Part shown: one piece after another, positions 49,119 through 57,323 of the stretch
How positions within the stretch are numbered: the stretch's first letter is position 1
How the letters are laid out: each line of letters begins with the position of its first letter
Assembly (NCBI GenBank): GCA_022354845.1
Contig: CP031970.1
Coordinates: forward strand, 434,001 to 498,000
Reading direction: 5' to 3'
Source: Streptococcus suis
GTDB lineage: Bacteria; Bacillota; Bacilli; Lactobacillales; Streptococcaceae
DNA: 64,000 nt
The notes under the pieces: generated by a model
The model's database searches: none
What the model saw: only the letters and a program-made list of their open reading frames with translations
Told to the model about the DNA's origin: nothing
Made by a program: the position numbers and the translations under genes

Positions 49119-49125
49119 GACACAG
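49110..49125. terminator. Left arm of the dmkA/eetA bidirectional terminator, split by IS
   Basis: AATAAATAAGACACAG here is the exact reverse complement of CTGTGTCTTATTTATT at 50577-50592. Without the IS and one CTA they form a 16-bp stem with loop CCTATTGA. Both gene stop codons lie in the stem. Confidence 0.88.
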
Positions 49126-49185
49126 CCTATGAACCGCACCCCAAAAGTTAGACAGAAAAAATCTAACTTTTGGGGTGCTATTTTT

Positions 49186-49722
49186 ATGAAATTGAGCTAT
49201 GAAGACAAAATCGAAATCTATGAACTACGTCAAAGTGGTCAGTCTATCAAGAACTTGTCAAAACAGTTTAATATTGCAGAATCTGTTATCCAATATATGC
49301 TTCGACTGATCGATAGGTATGGAATAAACATTGTCAAGAAAGGAAAGAATACCTATTATTCTCCAGAACTCAAGCAGGAAATGATTGATAAAGTACTTCT
49401 TGATAAGCAGTCAGTCCTCTCCGTCTCGCTTGACTACGCCCTGCCAAATCGTGGAACTCTTCCAAACTGGATAGCACAATACAAGAAAAACGGGTATACT
49501 ATTGTTGAGAAAACAAGAGGGAGGCCACCAAAGATGGGGCGTAAACCAAAGAAAACCTGGGAAGAGATGACGGAGTTAGAGCGACTTCAGGAGGAAAATG
49601 AGCGCTTACGCACTGAGGTGGCTTACCTAAAAAAGTTGAGGGAGCTTCGTTTAAGGGACGAAGCCAGAGAGCAAGAAAGGCTCAAACAGTTAGAGAGATG
49701 GTCGCAGAAGGATTCCGACTAG
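49186..49722 (+). CDS. IS-A OrfA, transposase N-terminal protein, copy 2
   Basis: 178 residues; same HTH and coiled-coil organisation as copy 1, with one visible difference (KQEMIDK instead of KQKMIDK). The slippery A AAA AAG and the GCTTCGT/ACGAAGC hairpin (49644-49664) allow -1 frameshifting into OrfB. Confidence 0.9.
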   Translation: MKLSYEDKIEIYELRQSGQSIKNLSKQFNIAESVIQYMLRLIDRYGINIVKKGKNTYYSPELKQEMIDKVLLDKQSVLSVSLDYALPNRGTLPNWIAQYKKNGYTIVEKTRGRPPKMGRKPKKTWEEMTELERLQEENERLRTEVAYLKKLRELRLRDEAREQERLKQLERWSQKDSD

Positions 49723-50537
49723 ATATACTGCTGGTTATTTCTCAATTAGCTCCTTCTACCTATTACTATCAAGTCAAGCAACTGGATAAACCAGATAAAG
49801 ATAAGGAGTTAAAAGCTGAAATTCAAGCCATTTACGATGAACATAAGGGAAACTATGGTTACCGTCGCATTCACCTTGAGTTAAGAAATCGTGGATTTTC
49901 TGTCAATCATAAGAAAGTACAACGGCTGATGAAGGAGCTAGGATTGACTGCTCGTATTCGTCGACGTAAGAAATACAAGTCTTACAAGGGGGATGTGGGC
50001 AAGAAATCTCCCAATCTCATTGAAAAAATCTTTGAAGGAGCTAAGCCTTTTGAGAAGTGCTATACAGATGTGACTGAGTTCACTCTGCCAATTTGTTCTG
50101 AAAAACTCTATCTATCACCTGTTCTGGATGGCTATAATAGCGAAATTATTGCTTTTGCCTTGTCACGTTCTCCCAACCTCATACAAGTCAAGACTATGCT
50201 TGATAAAGCCTTTCCTGAGGAAACTTACCCAAATACCATTCTCCATAGCGACCAAGGTTGGCAATACCAACATGAAGCTTATCATCGTTTTCTTGCCAGT
50301 AAAGGCATACGTCCGTCCATGTCTCGCAAGGGAACTAGCACGGATAATGGCATGATGGAGTCCTTCTTTGGCATTTTGAAAACAGAAATGTTTTACGGAT
50401 TTGAGAAGAATTTCAAGTCACTGGACCAACTAGAGCAAGCTATCACTGATTATATTTTTTACTACAACAATAAACGCATTAAAGCAAAACTAAAAGGACT
50501 TAGTCCTGTTCAGTACAGAACTAAATCCTTTCACTAA
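49698..50537 (+). CDS. IS-A OrfB, DDE integrase-type transposase, copy 2
   Basis: 279 residues with an intact DDE core: [18 protein letters not shown] and [13 protein letters not shown]. It ends in SFH, the native C-terminus. With intact frames and both ends, this copy looks capable of transposition and may be recent. Confidence 0.92.
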   Translation: MVAEGFRLDILLVISQLAPSTYYYQVKQLDKPDKDKELKAEIQAIYDEHKGNYGYRRIHLELRNRGFSVNHKKVQRLMKELGLTARIRRRKKYKSYKGDVGKKSPNLIEKIFEGAKPFEKCYTDVTEFTLPICSEKLYLSPVLDGYNSEIIAFALSRSPNLIQVKTMLDKAFPEETYPNTILHSDQGWQYQHEAYHRFLASKGIRPSMSRKGTSTDNGMMESFFGILKTEMFYGFEKNFKSLDQLEQAITDYIFYYNNKRIKAKLKGLSPVQYRTKSFH

Positions 50538-50576
50538 TATTTTTTGTCTAACTTTTTGGGGTCAGTACACTATTGA

Positions 50577-50592
50577 CTGTGTCTTATTTATT
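50577..50592. terminator. Right arm of the dmkA/eetA bidirectional terminator, split by IS
   Basis: CTGTGTCTTATTTATT, partner of 49110-49125. It overlaps the eetA stop codon (reverse strand). Confidence 0.88.
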
Positions 50593-51019
50593 ATAATGGT
50601 AAAATGAGTTCTTCTTCCTCAGAGTTGTCCCCACCGACAGCTTTAATTTCAATCAGGAGATTGTGAGGCAGGCAAACGGAAAGTTCACCTGGTTGGCTAA
50701 TCCAGCCAGTCATCACAGCAATCTGGTCAGGACTATTGTCCTCTTTGTCACGAATCCGTTCGCCATCAACTTCAATGATGTTGTATTGTCCTTCGTTTGG
50801 ATAATAGGTAATTTCTTGATGTGGAGTATCTTTTGACAATTCAAATTGATCGACGACCTCCCCGTTTATCCTAACATATGCAATGATTTTAGTTTCATTT
50901 GACTGTGACGTTAAATGCGTGTATGTAAAAAATGCTGGGACAAAGGATAATAGAAGGGTCAGTCCAATTAATAGATAGTCAAATAATTTGAATTGTTTGA
51001 GAATGGATTTGAATGTCAT
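50591..51019 (-). CDS. eetA: EetA-like protein (NusG domain II)
   Basis: 142 residues: one N-terminal membrane anchor (about 12-33) and an external NusG-domain-II fold. The signature is DQIAVMTGWISQPGELSVCLPHNLLIEI (residues about 97-124). In Listeria EetA is encoded beside EetB and is required for extracellular electron transfer. Here it is convergent with dmkA and would directly follow it, with a shared terminator, but the IS insertion hides the link. A position-specific symbol is supported by domain and context, not by direct identity. Confidence 0.85.
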   Translation of the reverse strand: MTFKSILKQFKLFDYLLIGLTLLLSFVPAFFTYTHLTSQSNETKIIAYVRINGEVVDQFELSKDTPHQEITYYPNEGQYNIIEVDGERIRDKEDNSPDQIAVMTGWISQPGELSVCLPHNLLIEIKAVGGDNSEEEELILPL

Positions 51020-51071
51020 ATACAGTCTATTGTATAGAAAAAAACTTACTTTGTAAAATGTTGGATACAGA

Positions 51072-51319
51072 TTACTTTTTCAATTGTTTATAGAAGAGTA
51101 GGATGGCTGACATTCCCCAAAATCCAGCATGAAGTGGCTGTATTTTCCCAGCGAAAAATACAATGGAGAAAGTTAGGACAAAACCTGCAAAGAGAAACCA
51201 GAGGAGTGGTTGATGATTTGCCAGATGTCTGCTCTGCTATTGCCCCAAAGCTGAAAGAGGACAAAGAGGAGGATAAAAATAAGGGTAGAGTTAAAGTTTT
51301 TGCGTGTATTCTTTTTCAT
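51072..51319 (-). pseudogene. Frameshifted small membrane protein downstream of the Xre gene
   Basis: From the ATG at 51319 the frame reads MKKNTRKNFNSTLIFILLF and stops early; a neighbouring frame continues with NHQPLLWFLFAGFVLTFSIV and HAGFWGMSAILLFYKQLKK, ending at 51072. The interval of 248 bases is not a multiple of three, so one indel near 51225 breaks an approximately 82-residue protein with two or three membrane segments. Small membrane partners often accompany this type of Xre regulator. A sequencing error is possible. Confidence 0.65.
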
Positions 51320-51332
51320 GATATTTTCCTTT

Positions 51333-51521
51333 CTATTCATTCCAAAAGAGGCTATTGAGATCAGTCTGTAAAGCTTTGGCTAGGTTGATACAGAGGTCTA
51401 GCGAGGGATTGTATTTGTTGTTTTCAATCATGTTAATGGTTTGCCTGGATACGCCGATGGCTTTGGCTAGTTCCAGCTGGGAAATACCTAGCAGTAGGCG
51501 ATAATCTTTGACACGGTTCAT
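51333..51521 (-). CDS. Xre-family HTH regulator (YgzD-like, 62 residues)
   Basis: A minimal Cro/C1-type repressor: VKDYRLLLGISQLELAKAIGVSRQTINMIE (residues 4-33), with the recognition helix VSRQTINMIEN. The ATG at 51521 follows AAAGGAGAA with 5-base spacing; the upstream ATG at 51554 lies in an operator-like motif and lacks an SD. Four copies of an 18-bp motif lie upstream, the first at its promoter, so it probably binds them. Confidence 0.85.
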   Translation of the reverse strand: MNRVKDYRLLLGISQLELAKAIGVSRQTINMIENNKYNPSLDLCINLAKALQTDLNSLFWNE

Positions 51522-51535
51522 GGGTTCTCCTTTCG

Positions 51536-51726
51536 TGTAAAATATATGCGACATTCTATTGTAAAGAGAGAGGATAGACTAGCTATCCTTATGCACGATG
51601 TCAATTATATGCGACGGTTGGTTGTAAAAAATGAGGGAGACCTCTCTATTGATGTCAACTATATGCGACATATTTCTTTACTGTTAGTATATACCTGTTC
51701 ATATAAGTTGTCAACTATATTTGACA
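51536..51726. promoter_or_regulatory. Array of four 18-bp operator-like sites between the Xre gene and rsmH
   Basis: Sites at 51536-51553, 51599-51616, 51653-51670 and 51709-51726 fit TGTCAAnTATATnnGACa; the last, TGTCAACTATATTTGACA, is the best dyad. Centre spacings are 63, 54 and 56 bp, close to multiples of the helical turn. They lie between the divergent Xre gene and rsmH and could control both. Confidence 0.75.
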
Positions 51727-51769
51727 TATTTTTTGTAAAAAGTTTGCAACATCTTTTTGATTTAATTTG

Positions 51770-51778
51770 TGGTACAAT
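51770..51778 (+). promoter_or_regulatory. Extended -10 promoter of rsmH
   Basis: TGGTACAAT is an extended -10 with no good -35 at 17 bp; TTGCAA at 51744-51749 is 23 bp away. Transcription would start about 3 bases before the rsmH ATG. Confidence 0.5.
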
Positions 51779-51787
51779 AGAAAAGAT

Positions 51788-52738
51788 ATGACCAAGGAAT
51801 TTAATCACACAACTGTTCTCTTGCATGAGACAGTCGATATGTTAGACATCAAACCAAACGGAATTTATGTAGATGCAACGCTGGGCGGGGCTGGTCACAG
51901 TGAGTACTTGCTGAGTCAGTTGACGGATGGGGGGCATCTATATGCTTTCGATCAGGATCAGACTGCTATTGATCATGCTCACATTCGCTTAGCATCCTAT
52001 ATTGAAAAAGGACAGGTTACTTTTATTAAGGATAATTTCCGTCACCTCAAAGTGCGCTTGGCAGAGTTAGGTGTAACAGAGATTGATGGAATTTGTTATG
52101 ATTTAGGAGTATCTAGTCCACAGTTGGATGAGCGGGAGCGTGGATTTTCTTACAAACAAGATGCTCCGCTCGATATGCGGATGAATCGTGAGGGACATTT
52201 GACAGCTTATGATGTGGTCAATACATATGACTATCATGAATTGGTCAAAATCTTCTTCAAGTATGGAGAAGATAAGTTTTCCAAGCAGATTGCTCGTAAA
52301 ATTGAGCAAGCGCGTGCAATAAAACCAATCGAAACAACGACAGAGTTGGCTGAATTAATCAAATCAGCTAAGCCTGCGAAAGAGCTAAAGAAAAAGGGGC
52401 ACCCTGCCAAGCAGATTTTCCAAGCTATTCGGATTGAGGTCAACGATGAGTTGGGAGCGGCAGACGAATCTATCCAGCAGGCCATTGACTTATTGGCTCT
52501 GGATGGACGGATTTCGGTTATTACTTTCCATTCTTTAGAAGATCGGTTGACCAAACAACTCTTCAAAGAAGCAAGTACGATTGATGTTCCAAAAGGTTTG
52601 CCATTTATTCCAGATGACTTGAAGGCGCCACTTGAATTGGTCAATCGTAAGCCTATCTTACCGAGTCAAGAAGAATTAGAGGCAAATAATCGCGCGCATT
52701 CAGCCAAACTGCGTGTTGCTAAGAAAGTACATAAATAG
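51788..52738 (+). CDS. rsmH: RsmH (MraW), 16S rRNA m4C1402 methyltransferase
   Basis: 316 residues of the MraW family. The SAM site is [15 protein letters not shown] near residue 25, and the catalytic region has the [12 protein letters not shown] segment near 103. It begins [16 protein letters not shown], the conserved start, although no SD precedes it. First gene of the division/peptidoglycan cluster. Confidence 0.95.
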   Translation: MTKEFNHTTVLLHETVDMLDIKPNGIYVDATLGGAGHSEYLLSQLTDGGHLYAFDQDQTAIDHAHIRLASYIEKGQVTFIKDNFRHLKVRLAELGVTEIDGICYDLGVSSPQLDERERGFSYKQDAPLDMRMNREGHLTAYDVVNTYDYHELVKIFFKYGEDKFSKQIARKIEQARAIKPIETTTELAELIKSAKPAKELKKKGHPAKQIFQAIRIEVNDELGAADESIQQAIDLLALDGRISVITFHSLEDRLTKQLFKEASTIDVPKGLPFIPDDLKAPLELVNRKPILPSQEELEANNRAHSAKLRVAKKVHK

Positions 52739-52748
52739 GAGAGAGTCT

Positions 52749-53072
52749 ATGTTGCAAGAAAAACGTAGAGAAGCCACTATGCGAGTTATCGGTGATAAGA
52801 TAAAAACATTTGATCGCGTTGAAAAAGCTTTCTATACTAGTATTATTATGTCGGGTATTGTTTTAGCGATTGGAATTGTCTTTTTGCAAACAAGGCTCTT
52901 ACAAGTTCAATCAGAAATGGCTAAGGTCAACCAAGAAATTAGTCAAAAGCAAGTTGAAATTAATGATGCAAAACAAGCTGCCAACGAATTACTCCGTTCG
53001 GCAAGATTGATGGAGATTGCTGAGAAGGCAGGACTATCTTTTAATAATGATAATATTGGAGTAGCAGAGTAA
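52749..53072 (+). CDS. ftsL: FtsL, divisome protein
   Basis: 107 residues from the ATG at 52749 (AGGAGAG 5 bases upstream). One membrane segment (about 27-48) followed by an extracellular coiled coil (LLQVQSEMAKVNQEISQKQVEINDAKQAA region). It forms the FtsL-DivIC-FtsQ complex that regulates septal synthesis. Its stop overlaps the pbp2X ATG by one base. Confidence 0.9.
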   Translation: MLQEKRREATMRVIGDKIKTFDRVEKAFYTSIIMSGIVLAIGIVFLQTRLLQVQSEMAKVNQEISQKQVEINDAKQAANELLRSARLMEIAEKAGLSFNNDNIGVAE

Positions 53073-55321
53073 TGCCCAGAAGAAACAATAAACTCTTGCG
53101 ATATGTCTTGAAAAATCGCTATATTCCTTCCAAAAATCGGCGGAGAGTTGGACAAAGTTTACTGATAGTGTCGATTTTTGTATTTTTTATTTTCCTGATT
53201 AACTTTGCGATTATTATAGGTACAGATTCGAAATTTGGTGTTGATCTTTCTGAAGGAGCGCAAGCAGTTCATCAGAAAGAGGTTACTGTACAGGCGAAAC
53301 GTGGAACCATTTATGATCGCACAGGGGTTCCAATTGCAGAAGATTCAACAACCTATACGGTTTATGCGATTATTGACAAGGAATATGTTTCTGAGTTAAA
53401 AGAAATCTTGTATGTCCAGTCGTCCCAATTTAATCAAGTGGCACAAGTATTTAATCAGTACCTTGGAATGGAGGAGGATTATGTTCTTAAGCAATTAAAT
53501 CAACAAGATTTGAATCAAGTCTATTTTGGTACTTTAGGAAAAAACATTTCCTATAATACTATGACTACGATTCAAGAAAAGATGAAAGCTGCTGGAATTG
53601 AAGGAATTCATTTTAACGCCAGTCCTGGTCGAATGTATCCAAATGGAAACTTTGCTTCCATATTTGTTGGATTAGCCAATCCGGTTGAAAACTCTGATGG
53701 AAGCAATAGTTTGCAAGGAGTAAGTGGGTTAGAATATTATTTAAATGATATTTTGGCTGGACAAGACGGTAAAGTTGTGTATGAAAAAGATAGTCAGGGC
53801 CGTGTTCTTCCAGGAACTGAAGAGGTCGTGACTGAGACAATTGATGGTCAAGATGTGTACACTACTCTGTCTGCAGATTTGCAAAGATCGCTTGAAACAA
53901 ATATGGATACTTTCTTTAACAATGCTAAAGGTAAGTATGCAAATGCTACCTTAGTTTCTGCGAAAACAGGTGAAATTTTAGCTACAACACAACGCCCAAG
54001 TTATGACCCAGATACAAAAGAAGGGCTTGGTGCTGAAGGACTGCTAGAACGCTCCTTGCTATATCAAGAAGCTTATGAACCAGGATCGACTATGAAAGTT
54101 CTTACTGTAGCGTCGTCTATTGATAACGGAACTTTCGATCCAAATGAAACTTATACCAACAATGAATATGTGATTGCAGACGCAAAAATTAATGACTGGA
54201 CACTCAATGCTGGATACTCTGCGGTCACACTAAACTTTGCACAAGGCTTCTCTCTGTCCAGTAACGTTGGAATGACACTGCTTCAACAAAAAATGGGTGA
54301 CGAGAAATGGTTGAATTATTTAACCAAATTCCGCTATGGCTATCCAACTCGTTTTGGTATGGGTGATGAGGCGCCAGGATTGATTCCAGAGGATAATATT
54401 GTAACGATTGCCATGTCAACTTTTGGACAAGGTATATCGGCCACCCAAACACAGATGCTTCGCAGTTTTACAGCAATTGCTAATAACGGTATCATGTTGG
54501 AACCAAAATTTATCTCAGCTCTATATGATCCGAACACGGATACAGCTCGACTTTCTAAAGTGGAAGAAGTTGGAAATCCTGTTTCAGAAAAAGCGGCGGA
54601 CGATACTCTTGGATATATGATTAATGTCGGAACGGATCCTGTATTTGGGTCACTCTATTCATACGATTTGCAGGGACCTTCAATTGTTGTTGATGGATAT
54701 GATGTTGCAGTCAAATCTGGTTCGGCGGAGATTGCCGGTGAAGATGGGCAAGGGTATATTAAGGGTGCCTATATTAACTCCGTTGTGGCAATGGTACCTG
54801 CCGAAGATCCAGAATTTATCATGTATGTAACTATTCGACAACCGGAATCACTTAATGTTATGTCGTGGCGTGATATTGTCAATCCGACTTTAAAAGAGGC
54901 AATGTTACTAAAAGATAGCTTGAATCTCGATTCTGCAGCTCCTGCTTTGTCACAAGTAACGACAGAGACTGAATACAAATTACCGGATCTGATCGGTAAA
55001 TCTCCAGGGGAAACTGCTGAAGAACTTCGTCGGGAGTTAGTTCAACCTGTTATTCTAGGAAACGGTTCTGAAATCAAGAATGTTTCTGTGGAAAAAGGAA
55101 GCGTGGTCGCAGCGAATCAACAGATTCTCTTGTTAACCAATAAATTTGAAGAAATGCCTGACCTTTATGCCTTAACCAAAGAGAATATGGATCTTTTTGC
55201 AGAATGGACGGGTATTGAGGTGACCTATAAGGGTACTGGTTCAAAAGTGGTTGATCAGAGTGTTGAAGTTGGAACTGCTTTGATGAATACAAAGAAAATT
55301 ACAATTACTTTAGGAGACTAA
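53072..55321 (+). CDS. pbp2X: PBP2X, septal peptidoglycan transpeptidase, altered active-site motif
   Basis: 749 residues: a membrane anchor (about 28-50), a dimerisation domain, a transpeptidase domain and two C-terminal PASTA repeats from about 625. Active-site motifs are S339-T-M-K, S396-S-N and K548-S-G-S551. Sensitive streptococci have KSGT at the last motif. Residues Leu437, Thr445, Phe525 and Ser551 match substitutions I recall from beta-lactam-non-susceptible S. suis. PBP2X with FtsW makes septal peptidoglycan and is the primary low-affinity target in resistant streptococci. Confidence 0.95.
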   Translation: MPRRNNKLLRYVLKNRYIPSKNRRRVGQSLLIVSIFVFFIFLINFAIIIGTDSKFGVDLSEGAQAVHQKEVTVQAKRGTIYDRTGVPIAEDSTTYTVYAIIDKEYVSELKEILYVQSSQFNQVAQVFNQYLGMEEDYVLKQLNQQDLNQVYFGTLGKNISYNTMTTIQEKMKAAGIEGIHFNASPGRMYPNGNFASIFVGLANPVENSDGSNSLQGVSGLEYYLNDILAGQDGKVVYEKDSQGRVLPGTEEVVTETIDGQDVYTTLSADLQRSLETNMDTFFNNAKGKYANATLVSAKTGEILATTQRPSYDPDTKEGLGAEGLLERSLLYQEAYEPGSTMKVLTVASSIDNGTFDPNETYTNNEYVIADAKINDWTLNAGYSAVTLNFAQGFSLSSNVGMTLLQQKMGDEKWLNYLTKFRYGYPTRFGMGDEAPGLIPEDNIVTIAMSTFGQGISATQTQMLRSFTAIANNGIMLEPKFISALYDPNTDTARLSKVEEVGNPVSEKAADDTLGYMINVGTDPVFGSLYSYDLQGPSIVVDGYDVAVKSGSAEIAGEDGQGYIKGAYINSVVAMVPAEDPEFIMYVTIRQPESLNVMSWRDIVNPTLKEAMLLKDSLNLDSAAPALSQVTTETEYKLPDLIGKSPGETAEELRRELVQPVILGNGSEIKNVSVEKGSVVAANQQILLLTNKFEEMPDLYALTKENMDLFAEWTGIEVTYKGTGSKVVDQSVEVGTALMNTKKITITLGD

Positions 55322-55322
55322 C

Positions 55323-56321
55323 ATGCAATTTGCACTTATGTCAGGATTGGTTGCTTTTTTGGCAACAGTAGTCTTAATCCCTCGATTTATTACTTTTTAT
55401 CAAGCTAAACGCATTGAAGGCCAACAGATGCATGAAGATGTCAAGCAACATCAATTTAAGGCAGGAACTCCGACGATGGGGGGAACTGTTTTTCTAGTAG
55501 TTGCGATTCTGGTTAGTTTTATCTTCGCAGCAACGACTCACATGTTGACTGGTGGCGTTATTGCCATTCTATTCATTTTAGCCCTTTATGGTTTGGTGGG
55601 ATTCTTGGATGATTTTCTGAAAATTTTCCGTAAAATTAACGAAGGCTTGAATCCGAAGCAAAAGCTTGCCTTGCAAATCCTTGGTGGCATTGTCTTCTAC
55701 TTTGTGCATGTGCGAGGAGCTGGTGGGGGTGAACTAAACGTATTTGGCTATATGCTAAATCTGGGAGTTCTCTATTTTCCTTTTGTACTATTTTGGTTGG
55801 TTGGCTTTTCAAATGCTGTCAACTTGACCGATGGTATTGATGGACTTGCCTCTATCTCAGTTGTCATTAGTTTATTAGCATATTCTGTTATTGCTTATAA
55901 AGAACAGAAGTTTGATATTCTTTTAGTCTGCTTGACCATGATTGGTGGTTTGCTTGGATTCTTTGTTTACAACCACAAACCTGCCAAAATATTCATGGGA
56001 GACGTAGGAAGTTTAGCGCTCGGAGGTATGTTGGCGACAATTTCGATCGCCCTCCGTCAAGAATGGACTCTCCTCCTTATTGGCCTGGTCTATGTCATTG
56101 AAACGTCCTCTGTTATGTTGCAAGTTTCATATTTTAAATACACCAAAAAACGCTTTGGAGAAGGTCGTCGTATTTTCCGTATGACTCCTTTCCATCACCA
56201 TTTGGAGCTTGGAGGATTGACCGGAAAAGCTAAAAAATGGAGCGAATGGAAAGTTGACTTTTTCCTCTGGTCAGTCGGTCTCATCATGAGCTTGATTACC
56301 CTAGCTATTCTTTATCTATAA
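55323..56321 (+). CDS. mraY: MraY, phospho-MurNAc-pentapeptide transferase
   Basis: 332 residues with ten predicted membrane segments. It makes lipid I. Conserved motifs are GTPTMGG (residues about 49-55), the aspartates in [10 protein letters not shown] near 97, [11 protein letters not shown] near 172 and the cytoplasmic HHHLE segment near 295. It starts two bases after pbp2X; a terminator follows. Confidence 0.96.
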   Translation: MQFALMSGLVAFLATVVLIPRFITFYQAKRIEGQQMHEDVKQHQFKAGTPTMGGTVFLVVAILVSFIFAATTHMLTGGVIAILFILALYGLVGFLDDFLKIFRKINEGLNPKQKLALQILGGIVFYFVHVRGAGGGELNVFGYMLNLGVLYFPFVLFWLVGFSNAVNLTDGIDGLASISVVISLLAYSVIAYKEQKFDILLVCLTMIGGLLGFFVYNHKPAKIFMGDVGSLALGGMLATISIALRQEWTLLLIGLVYVIETSSVMLQVSYFKYTKKRFGEGRRIFRMTPFHHHLELGGLTGKAKKWSEWKVDFFLWSVGLIMSLITLAILYL

Positions 56322-56329
56322 AATGTCAG

Positions 56330-56353
56330 AAACAGCAGAAATGCTGTTTTTTA
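56330..56353 (+). terminator. Terminator of the rsmH-ftsL-pbp2X-mraY operon
   Basis: AAACAGCA pairs with TGCTGTTT around GAAA, followed by more T's. Confidence 0.8.
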
Positions 56354-56410
56354 CCTTGACAAATATGGTCGGGGGGGGTAAAATGGTGAGAGAATTGGTG
56401 GAGGATAGAA

Positions 56411-57244
56411 ATGGAACAATTCAATCAAGAACAGTTATATGGAGTGGTTATTCAAACCATGACAGCTGCTAGTCGACTTCCTATGGTTAAAGTCAATCGG
56501 GAAGAATTTTTGAAGACTCGTTTTAAAGATAGTCCCTATCTAGATAAAATTATTGCGGATGGACCAACGGCGGTCTTCACTACAAAAGCTTTGCGTAAAG
56601 AAGCTGAAAAAATCATTAATGATATGACTATGAAAACATCTTTGATTTCTTTCGCAGCTGGTTTACCGGGGAACCCATTTACAGCGGTGGCGGCAGGTAC
56701 TGCTGATATAGTTCAGTATTTTGGTTTTGCCTTGAATTTGTCGCAACAAATCGCTTATCTTTTTGGTGAAGATGAATTATTTGTTGGTGAAGGGAAGGAA
56801 ATTTCAGAAGAGGTTCAAATCCGCATTATTGCCTACATTGGTGTCATGTTTGGAGCAGCTGGTTCAGCAGTTCTTCTCAATAAAGTATCCAAGACAGTCG
56901 GAACTAATATCGGTAAAAAAGTAGCTATGCAGGCTTTGACCAAGACAACTTGGTATCCCTTGGTGAAAAAGGTAGCCGCAGTGATTGGTGTGAAAATTAC
57001 CAAAAAGACTGTTGAAAAGACCATTGCCAATGCAGTTCCGATTTTGGGTGGTCTGATTTCAGGAGGTTTGACCTATTTTACTTTCCAACCCATGGGAGGG
57101 ATGTTGGCAGACACATTTGTGAAAAAAATAAATGGTGATTTCGATAGCGAACTAGAACTCAGCGAAGCCTTCAAGGCTAGTTTGGCAGAGGAAAAAGAAC
57201 TAGGTATTATCGAGGCAGAATTTACTGAAGTAATTGAGAGTTAA
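56411..57244 (+). CDS. EcsC-family protein
   Basis: 277 residues matching the EcsC domain: SFAAGLPGNPFTAVAAGTADIVQYFGFALNLSQQIAYLFG (about 78-117), with amphipathic or hydrophobic helices at about 130-160 and 200-225. EcsC in Bacillus is linked to the Ecs ABC exporter; no Ecs ABC genes are adjacent here, so function is uncertain. RBS AGGATAG. Confidence 0.8.
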   Translation: MEQFNQEQLYGVVIQTMTAASRLPMVKVNREEFLKTRFKDSPYLDKIIADGPTAVFTTKALRKEAEKIINDMTMKTSLISFAAGLPGNPFTAVAAGTADIVQYFGFALNLSQQIAYLFGEDELFVGEGKEISEEVQIRIIAYIGVMFGAAGSAVLLNKVSKTVGTNIGKKVAMQALTKTTWYPLVKKVAAVIGVKITKKTVEKTIANAVPILGGLISGGLTYFTFQPMGGMLADTFVKKINGDFDSELELSEAFKASLAEEKELGIIEAEFTEVIES

Positions 57245-57323
57245 TGAGGGCGGGTATCCGTCCTTTTTGCTTGTCCACCTAAATCGTGCTATAATAGGGG
57301 GAAATACAACTAAAGAGGAAACT

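Larger units (their letters stand above)
49130..50569 (+). mobile_element. IS-A copy 2, complete IS3-family element, CTA target duplication
   Basis: 1440 bp with ends TGAACCGCACCCC and, at the right, the inverse TGTACTGACCCC. Flanked by CTA at 49127-49129 and 50570-50572. It is nearly identical to IS-A at 34750 but keeps the native right end. It carries the same 17-bp tip hairpin (49136-49178) and frameshift signal (A AAA AAG at 49629-49635). Confidence 0.93.

Noticed and set aside
51134..51358. A 74-codon open frame on the + strand
   Set aside because: It is antisense to the frameshifted small membrane protein, whose hydrophobic sequence and RBS are convincing on the other strand.
51546..51791. 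An 81-codon open frame on the + strand upstream of rsmH, with the repeated peptide VNYMR
   Set aside because: The peptide repeat arises only because the 18-bp operator motif recurs at a spacing divisible by three (54 bp). There is no RBS and no homology; the DNA repeats explain it.
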